This document shows, piece by piece, positions 60,090 through 64,000 of a stretch of DNA of 64,000 bases. Position 1 is the first letter of the stretch; each line of letters starts with the position of its first letter. Under the pieces are notes generated by a model, which was not told the DNA's origin, did not search any database, and saw nothing but the letters and a program-made list of their open reading frames with translations. A program made the position numbers and the translations under genes. The stretch comes from Dyella kyungheensis (GTDB taxonomy: Bacteria; Pseudomonadota; Gammaproteobacteria; Xanthomonadales; Rhodanobacteraceae): positions 248,001 to 312,000 of the forward strand of contig NZ_JADIKC010000004.1 of the NCBI RefSeq assembly GCF_016905005.1, written 5' to 3'.

Positions 60090-60689
60090 TCAGCGCAATG
60101 GTTTGGCGGCGTCGAACACCGCGCTGACGGTACGCGTATGCAGCGAAGCGGCGTCATAGCCCTCAGGCAGCATGCCGGCGATTTCCAGCATCACCGCGCC
60201 ATGCAGGGCGGCCCAGATCTGGTGGCCGAGAATGGCAGCATCGGCGGCGACGGTACCCTCGGCGATCATCACGTTCACGTGCGCGGCGATGGTGGCCCAC
60301 ATCCGGTCGTGCGCCTGCCGGTAGGCGGGGTCGTCCCGCCGCGTCTCCGGGTATTCGAACATCAGCCGGTAGGTCGCCGTGTTCTCGCGGGCAAAGGCGA
60401 TATAGGCATCGCGCACGGCGCGGCTGCGGGTGCGGCCGTCGCCGGGCGATTCCAGCGCGCGTTCCAGGGCTTCGGAAAAACGGTTCAGGCCGCGCGTGCG
60501 GACGGCCGTGATGATCTCTTCCTTGTTGTCGAAGTAGCGATAGGGCGTCATGGTTCCGACGCCCAGTTCGCCAGCCAGGCGCCGCATGGTGACGGCGGCC
60601 GGGCCTTCTTCGACATAGATCTTCGCCGCCGCTTCGCACAGGCGTGCGCGGAAGGCTTCGGTTTCCTGCTCGCTGAGTGCCTTGGGCAC
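60090..60689 (-). CDS. TetR family transcriptional regulator
   Basis: A 199-residue repressor. The N-terminal helix-turn-helix is VTMRRLAGELGVGTMTPYRYFDNKEEII (about 33-60) and the rest is the ligand-binding helical domain (FARENTATYRLMFEYPE, ALHGAVMLEIAGMLPEGYD). It is the second gene of a pair with the secreted hydrolase, three bases downstream of it. A perfect dyad upstream of the pair (61815-61827) is the candidate operator. Confidence 0.9.
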   Translation of the reverse strand: MPKALSEQETEAFRARLCEAAAKIYVEEGPAAVTMRRLAGELGVGTMTPYRYFDNKEEIITAVRTRGLNRFSEALERALESPGDGRTRSRAVRDAYIAFARENTATYRLMFEYPETRRDDPAYRQAHDRMWATIAAHVNVMIAEGTVAADAAILGHQIWAALHGAVMLEIAGMLPEGYDAASLHTRTVSAVFDAAKPLR

Positions 60690-60692
60690 GCG

Positions 60693-61784
60693 TCAGTCCT
60701 TTACGTCCAGCGTCTTGCGGAAGAATGCCAAAGCGTCGGCATTGACCTGGTCATGCACCTTGGCACGGTCCACGCCAGCCGGGTCGACGCACATCGCCGG
60801 GATATCCTTGGCCAGCTCGGGCGAGCAGGGCGGCAGGAACACCCAGTGGTCGGCGTGTGGCACTTCCTTGACGGCATACAACGTCTTGATCAGCGGTTTG
60901 ATGTGCTTGGCGTTCGCTTCCGGCGGCAGCACCGTGTCGTTCTGACCGTAGTACAAAAAGACCGGGATGTGCACGTTGTCGAAGCTGTGCTCGTCGAAGA
61001 TCAGGCTCAGCGGCGCCATCGCGAAAACCGCTTTCACGCGCGGATCGGCGGTGTCGCCGTACTTGCCCAGCTGGGCCTGCATCTCGTTGAGCACCTGTTC
61101 CATGGTCTTGCCTTGCCTGGCGGCTTCCGCCTTGTACTTGTCGGCTTTGCCGCAGACATCCTGGTTTTGCGGATAGTGCTGGCAGAAATCGACGAAGCGG
61201 ACGAAACGCGGTTTGGCGCCGGCGACCATCAGCGACGTGTAGCCGCCCGCGGAGAAACCGGCCACGCCGATGCGGTTCGCATCGATCAGGGTTTTCCACT
61301 TCGGATCGTCGAGCAGGGTAGTGATGGCGGATTTGACCTGCACCGGGCGCCCCGCCAGCACTTCGATCTTGCCGACCTTGCTGGTGTCGCGGAAGTAGTC
61401 GCCCAGCTGATTGAGCGTGGCGACCACGAAACCGTGGCTGGCGAGGTAGGCGGCCAGATCGTGGTGGCCCAGATTGCTACCACCATTGCCGTGGGAAAGG
61501 ATCACCAGCGGCTTGGCGCCTGGGATGGCCGGCGCGTCAGGGGTGGCTGCGACGTCGTAGGGGCCGAACGCCGTGGTGCCGGGTGTGGGCTGCGAGGAGG
61601 GGTAGAACACATAGCCCCCGGTCGGCTTGCCGCTGACCGGATCGGGGATCTGGATCGCGCTGATGCCCACCCCGGTCACACCGGAGGCGAAGGCGGTCAG
61701 GGGCAGCAGCAAGAGCAGGGTCAGGGCGAGTGCGTGTAGCAGGGACAGCGGGCGCGCCGGGGCGCGGGACGGCTGGATCGGCAT
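60693..61784 (-). CDS. Secreted alpha/beta hydrolase (dienelactone hydrolase/lipase-like)
   Basis: A 363-residue protein with signal peptide (LLHALALTLLLLLPLTAFASG). Hydrolase marks: oxyanion strand KPLVILSHGNGGSNLGHHDLAAYLASHGF, nucleophile Ser in IGVAGFSAGGYTSLMVAG, acid near PVFLYYGQNDTVLPP and His in VPHADHWVF. Two C pairs (DFCQHYPQNQDVC, PPCSPELAKDIPAMC) suggest disulfides. Start MPIQPSRAP chosen for the signal peptide. Operon with the downstream TetR regulator; probably autoregulated with it. Confidence 0.85.
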   Translation of the reverse strand: MPIQPSRAPARPLSLLHALALTLLLLLPLTAFASGVTGVGISAIQIPDPVSGKPTGGYVFYPSSQPTPGTTAFGPYDVAATPDAPAIPGAKPLVILSHGNGGSNLGHHDLAAYLASHGFVVATLNQLGDYFRDTSKVGKIEVLAGRPVQVKSAITTLLDDPKWKTLIDANRIGVAGFSAGGYTSLMVAGAKPRFVRFVDFCQHYPQNQDVCGKADKYKAEAARQGKTMEQVLNEMQAQLGKYGDTADPRVKAVFAMAPLSLIFDEHSFDNVHIPVFLYYGQNDTVLPPEANAKHIKPLIKTLYAVKEVPHADHWVFLPPCSPELAKDIPAMCVDPAGVDRAKVHDQVNADALAFFRKTLDVKD

Positions 61785-61814
61785 GGCGAAACTCCATGGG
61801 CTAGGTTGCGTGCA

Positions 61815-61827
61815 ATGTACGGTACAT
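61815..61827. promoter_or_regulatory. Candidate TetR operator
   Basis: ATGTAC-G-GTACAT is a perfect 13-base dyad, 30 bases before the hydrolase start, followed by CGTACG. It overlaps the promoter region of the hydrolase-tetR pair and is the only perfect dyad there. Confidence 0.55.
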
Positions 61828-61926
61828 CGTACGAAACGTAGACGCAACCCGCCCGAGGTGGCCGCAATACCACATCACGGCTACACTTTTGCGTTCTAAC
61901 CTTCTCGCCACCCCCACGAGGTCAGG

Positions 61927-63180
61927 ATGTTCCCGAAGCACGAGACGATCGCCGGTTACGACAACGAACTGGCCCAGGCCATGGCCGACGAAGCCCGCCG
62001 TCAGGAGGACCACGTCGAACTGATCGCTTCGGAGAACTACGCCAGCCCCCGCGTGATGGAAGCCCAGGGCAGCGTACTCACCAACAAATACGCCGAGGGT
62101 TACCCGGGCAAGCGCTATTACGGCGGCTGCGAGTACGTGGACGTGGCTGAAAAGCTCGCCATCGATCGCCTCAAGCAGCTGTTCGGCGCCACCTACGCCA
62201 ACGTGCAGCCGCACTCGGGTTCGCAGGCCAACCAGGCCGTGTACCTGGCCCTGCTCAATCCGGGCGACACCATCCTGGGCATGTCGCTCGCCCATGGCGG
62301 CCATCTCACGCACGGTGCCAAGGTCAACGTCTCGGGCAAGTTGTTCAACGCGGTGCAGTACGGCGTGAACGAGCAGGGCCTGGTGGACTACGACGAAGTC
62401 GAACGCCTCGCGCTCGAGCACAAGCCGAAGATGATCGTGGCCGGCTTCAGCGCCTATTCGCAGGTGATGGACTGGGCGCGCTTCCGCGCCATCGCCGACA
62501 AGATCGGCGCCTACCTGTTCGTGGACATGGCGCACGTCGCCGGCCTGATCGCCGCGGGCGTGTATCCGAACCCGCTGCCGCATGCGCACGTGGTCACCTC
62601 CACCACGCACAAGACCCTGCGCGGTCCGCGCGGCGGCATCATCGTGGCGAAGGACGCCGGCGAAGAGATCGAGAAGAAGCTGCAGTCGATCGTGTTCCCG
62701 GGCATCCAGGGCGGTCCGCTGATGCACGTGATCGCCGCCAAGGCGGTGGCCTTCAAGGAAGCGCTGGAGCCGGCCTTCAAGACCTACCAGGCACAGGTGG
62801 TGAAGAACGCCAAGGCGATGGCGAAGACGTTCATCGAGCGCGGCTACAAGATCGTCTCCGGCGGCACCGAAAACCACCTGATGCTGGTCGACCTGATCGG
62901 TCGCGACGTCACCGGCAAAGATGCCGAAGAAGCGTTGGGCAAGGCACACATCACGGTCAACAAGAACGCCGTGCCGAACGACCCGCGCAAGCCGTTCGTG
63001 ACCTCGGGCCTGCGCGTGGGCACACCGGCCGTCACCACCCGCGGCTACCTGGAAGCGGACGTGGTCGAACTCACGCAGTGGATCTGCGACGTGCTCGATG
63101 CGCCGAACGATGACGCCGTCATCGCCAAGGTGCGCGACAAGGTCACGGCGCAGTGCCACAAGTTCCCGGTGTACGGCTGA
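61927..63180 (+). CDS. glyA: Serine hydroxymethyltransferase
   Basis: A 417-residue PLP enzyme interconverting serine and glycine with tetrahydrofolate. The PLP lysine lies in [16 protein letters not shown], with [34 protein letters not shown] and [15 protein letters not shown] as family marks. AGGTCAGG precedes ATG. It is followed after four bases by an unknown membrane protein gene and then nrdR, whereas nrdR usually follows glyA directly in this group. Confidence 0.96.
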   Translation: MFPKHETIAGYDNELAQAMADEARRQEDHVELIASENYASPRVMEAQGSVLTNKYAEGYPGKRYYGGCEYVDVAEKLAIDRLKQLFGATYANVQPHSGSQANQAVYLALLNPGDTILGMSLAHGGHLTHGAKVNVSGKLFNAVQYGVNEQGLVDYDEVERLALEHKPKMIVAGFSAYSQVMDWARFRAIADKIGAYLFVDMAHVAGLIAAGVYPNPLPHAHVVTSTTHKTLRGPRGGIIVAKDAGEEIEKKLQSIVFPGIQGGPLMHVIAAKAVAFKEALEPAFKTYQAQVVKNAKAMAKTFIERGYKIVSGGTENHLMLVDLIGRDVTGKDAEEALGKAHITVNKNAVPNDPRKPFVTSGLRVGTPAVTTRGYLEADVVELTQWICDVLDAPNDDAVIAKVRDKVTAQCHKFPVYG

Positions 63181-63184
63181 GCCA

Positions 63185-63688
63185 ATGCGCGCAACTCGCG
63201 ATCACGTAAAAGTGCCCATGGCCATACTGGGTCTGGGCTTTTTGGTGCTCGTGCAGTGGGTTCCGCAGAATCTTCTCGCGGATCGGTTGTTCGCGATCGC
63301 AGTCTCGGCCAGTTCCGAAACGCTTTGGCTGATGATGCCAAAGGGCGCATGGGTCATGGCGATTGCTTTCGCCAAGACCTCGCTTGCGGTTCTGAGCTGC
63401 GTTTCATTGGTGCTCTCTGGGTGGCTTTTAGTGGGCTTTCTGGCGAAAGGCAGCGATTGGGTCAGATCGAAACGCCCATGGTTTTTCCTGCTTATCGCCA
63501 TTGCACCTTGCTATTTCATGGCAGAGAAGGCCGTCGTTTTCTACAGCTATTTGTCGTTTACCGGGATCGTAGCCTGGGGACTGCTCATCGATTGTTTGGC
63601 CTTGTTTCTCGTTGGTTGCGCACCAGTCCGTTTGTTGCAACTCGCCTTGCAGGGTGAAATGTCGAAATCCCACCGGGGTTCCGTTTAA
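63185..63688 (+). CDS. Small membrane protein between glyA and nrdR
   Basis: A 167-residue protein with about four hydrophobic helices (VPMAILGLGFLVLVQWVP, AVLSCVSLVLSGWLLVGFL, WFFLLIAIAPCYFMAEKAVV, VAWGLLIDCLALFLVGCAPV). The region is visibly less GC-rich and uses more A/T-ending codons than glyA or nrdR, hinting at recent arrival. Starts four bases after the glyA stop with no clear ribosome binding site, so it may be translated by coupling. Not recognised. Confidence 0.6.
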   Translation: MRATRDHVKVPMAILGLGFLVLVQWVPQNLLADRLFAIAVSASSETLWLMMPKGAWVMAIAFAKTSLAVLSCVSLVLSGWLLVGFLAKGSDWVRSKRPWFFLLIAIAPCYFMAEKAVVFYSYLSFTGIVAWGLLIDCLALFLVGCAPVRLLQLALQGEMSKSHRGSV

Positions 63689-63719
63689 GCGAGATCTTTG
63701 AAAGGCACGCTCTCACAAA

Positions 63720-64000
63720 ATGCATTGCCCTTTTTGCCAGCACGAAGACACCCGCGTGATCGATTCACGCCTCGCCGAGGACGGCGCCACGGTGCGTCGT
63801 CGTCGCGAGTGCCCCAAATGCAGTGAGCGCTTCAATACCTTCGAGACGGCCGAGCTCAAGCTGCCGTCGATCGTGAAGAGCGGCGAGCGGCGCGAACCGT
63901 TCGACGAACACAAGTTGCGGGTGAGTTTCGAGCGCGCCCTGCAGAAACGTCCGGTGCCGACCGACTCGGTGGACACCGCCGTGCGCGAAATCGTCAACGA
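63720..64000 (+). CDS. nrdR: Transcriptional repressor NrdR (partial, runs off the window)
   Basis: The first 93 residues of NrdR, the ATP/dATP-sensing repressor of ribonucleotide reductase genes. The zinc ribbon [16 protein letters not shown] ... [17 protein letters not shown] is complete with four cysteines, followed by the start of the ATP-cone ([16 protein letters not shown]). The remaining third lies beyond base 64000. It is probably cotranscribed with glyA. Confidence 0.95.
   Translation, partial: MHCPFCQHEDTRVIDSRLAEDGATVRRRRECPKCSERFNTFETAELKLPSIVKSGERREPFDEHKLRVSFERALQKRPVPTDSVDTAVREIVN

Overview
High-GC, gene-dense bacterial chromosome. The gene set fits the Lysobacterales (Xanthomonadales), most likely Rhodanobacteraceae (Dyella/Luteibacter/Rhodanobacter type): a metX-metB-hom methionine operon behind a SAM riboswitch, pepA-lptF-lptG with holC, glyA followed by nrdR, and many short palindromic intergenic repeats. 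The assignment is inferred from gene content and style only; no database search was possible. No rRNA, tRNA, CRISPR array, phage or insertion-sequence transposase was seen.

Layout. 1-5.9 kb: an M24 peptidase, a DUF1304 protein, a secreted protein, then an S-box leader controlling metX-metB-hom. 5.9-12.6 kb: APC permease, Sel1 protein, serine deaminase, glutaredoxin-like protein, and a three-gene YceI/cytochrome b561/YceI operon. 12.8-16.4 kb: a large periplasmic-propeller hybrid histidine kinase. 16.5-23.9 kb: holC, pepA, lptFG, an NdvA-type ABC exporter, threonine aldolase. 24-29.5 kb: a foldback repeat element, PHA depolymerase, methyltransferase, RDD protein, xerD, dsbC. 29.6-36.8 kb: purL, membrane protein, glycosyltransferase, EamA transporter, DUF2127. 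36.9-40 kb: ybdD-cstA and peptide deformylase. 40-46.6 kb: a second copy of the foldback element, an OPT transporter, and an mprF-acvB/virJ pair for aminoacyl-phosphatidylglycerol. 46.6-49.8 kb: SMP-30-like protein, LysR regulator, acyltransferase. 49.9-56.3 kb: an R-body (Reb) locus. 56.3-64 kb: pyrF, ettA, DUF817, TetR plus hydrolase, glyA, nrdR.

The most unusual system is the R-body locus (about 49957-56274). An ECF-like sigma factor overlaps the first of three RebB-family genes. An Ala/Pro-rich helical protein, a 713-residue protein resembling the adenosine-deaminase/amidohydrolase fold, a small basic protein and a Pro-rich protein follow. Two further RebB genes and a Crp/Fnr-type regulator close the locus. 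R-bodies are retractable protein ribbons first known from Caedibacter; the accessory proteins here have no function I can name.

Two other non-coding systems stand out. First, a SAM-I riboswitch is followed by a hairpin that covers the metX ribosome binding site. Second, there is a layered repeat landscape: nine REPIN-like doublets, seven copies of a second palindrome, and two copies of a 0.7-1.0 kb foldback element that carries a 7-bp minisatellite (17 versus about 13 copies) and a hairpin whose stem shows compensatory changes between copies.
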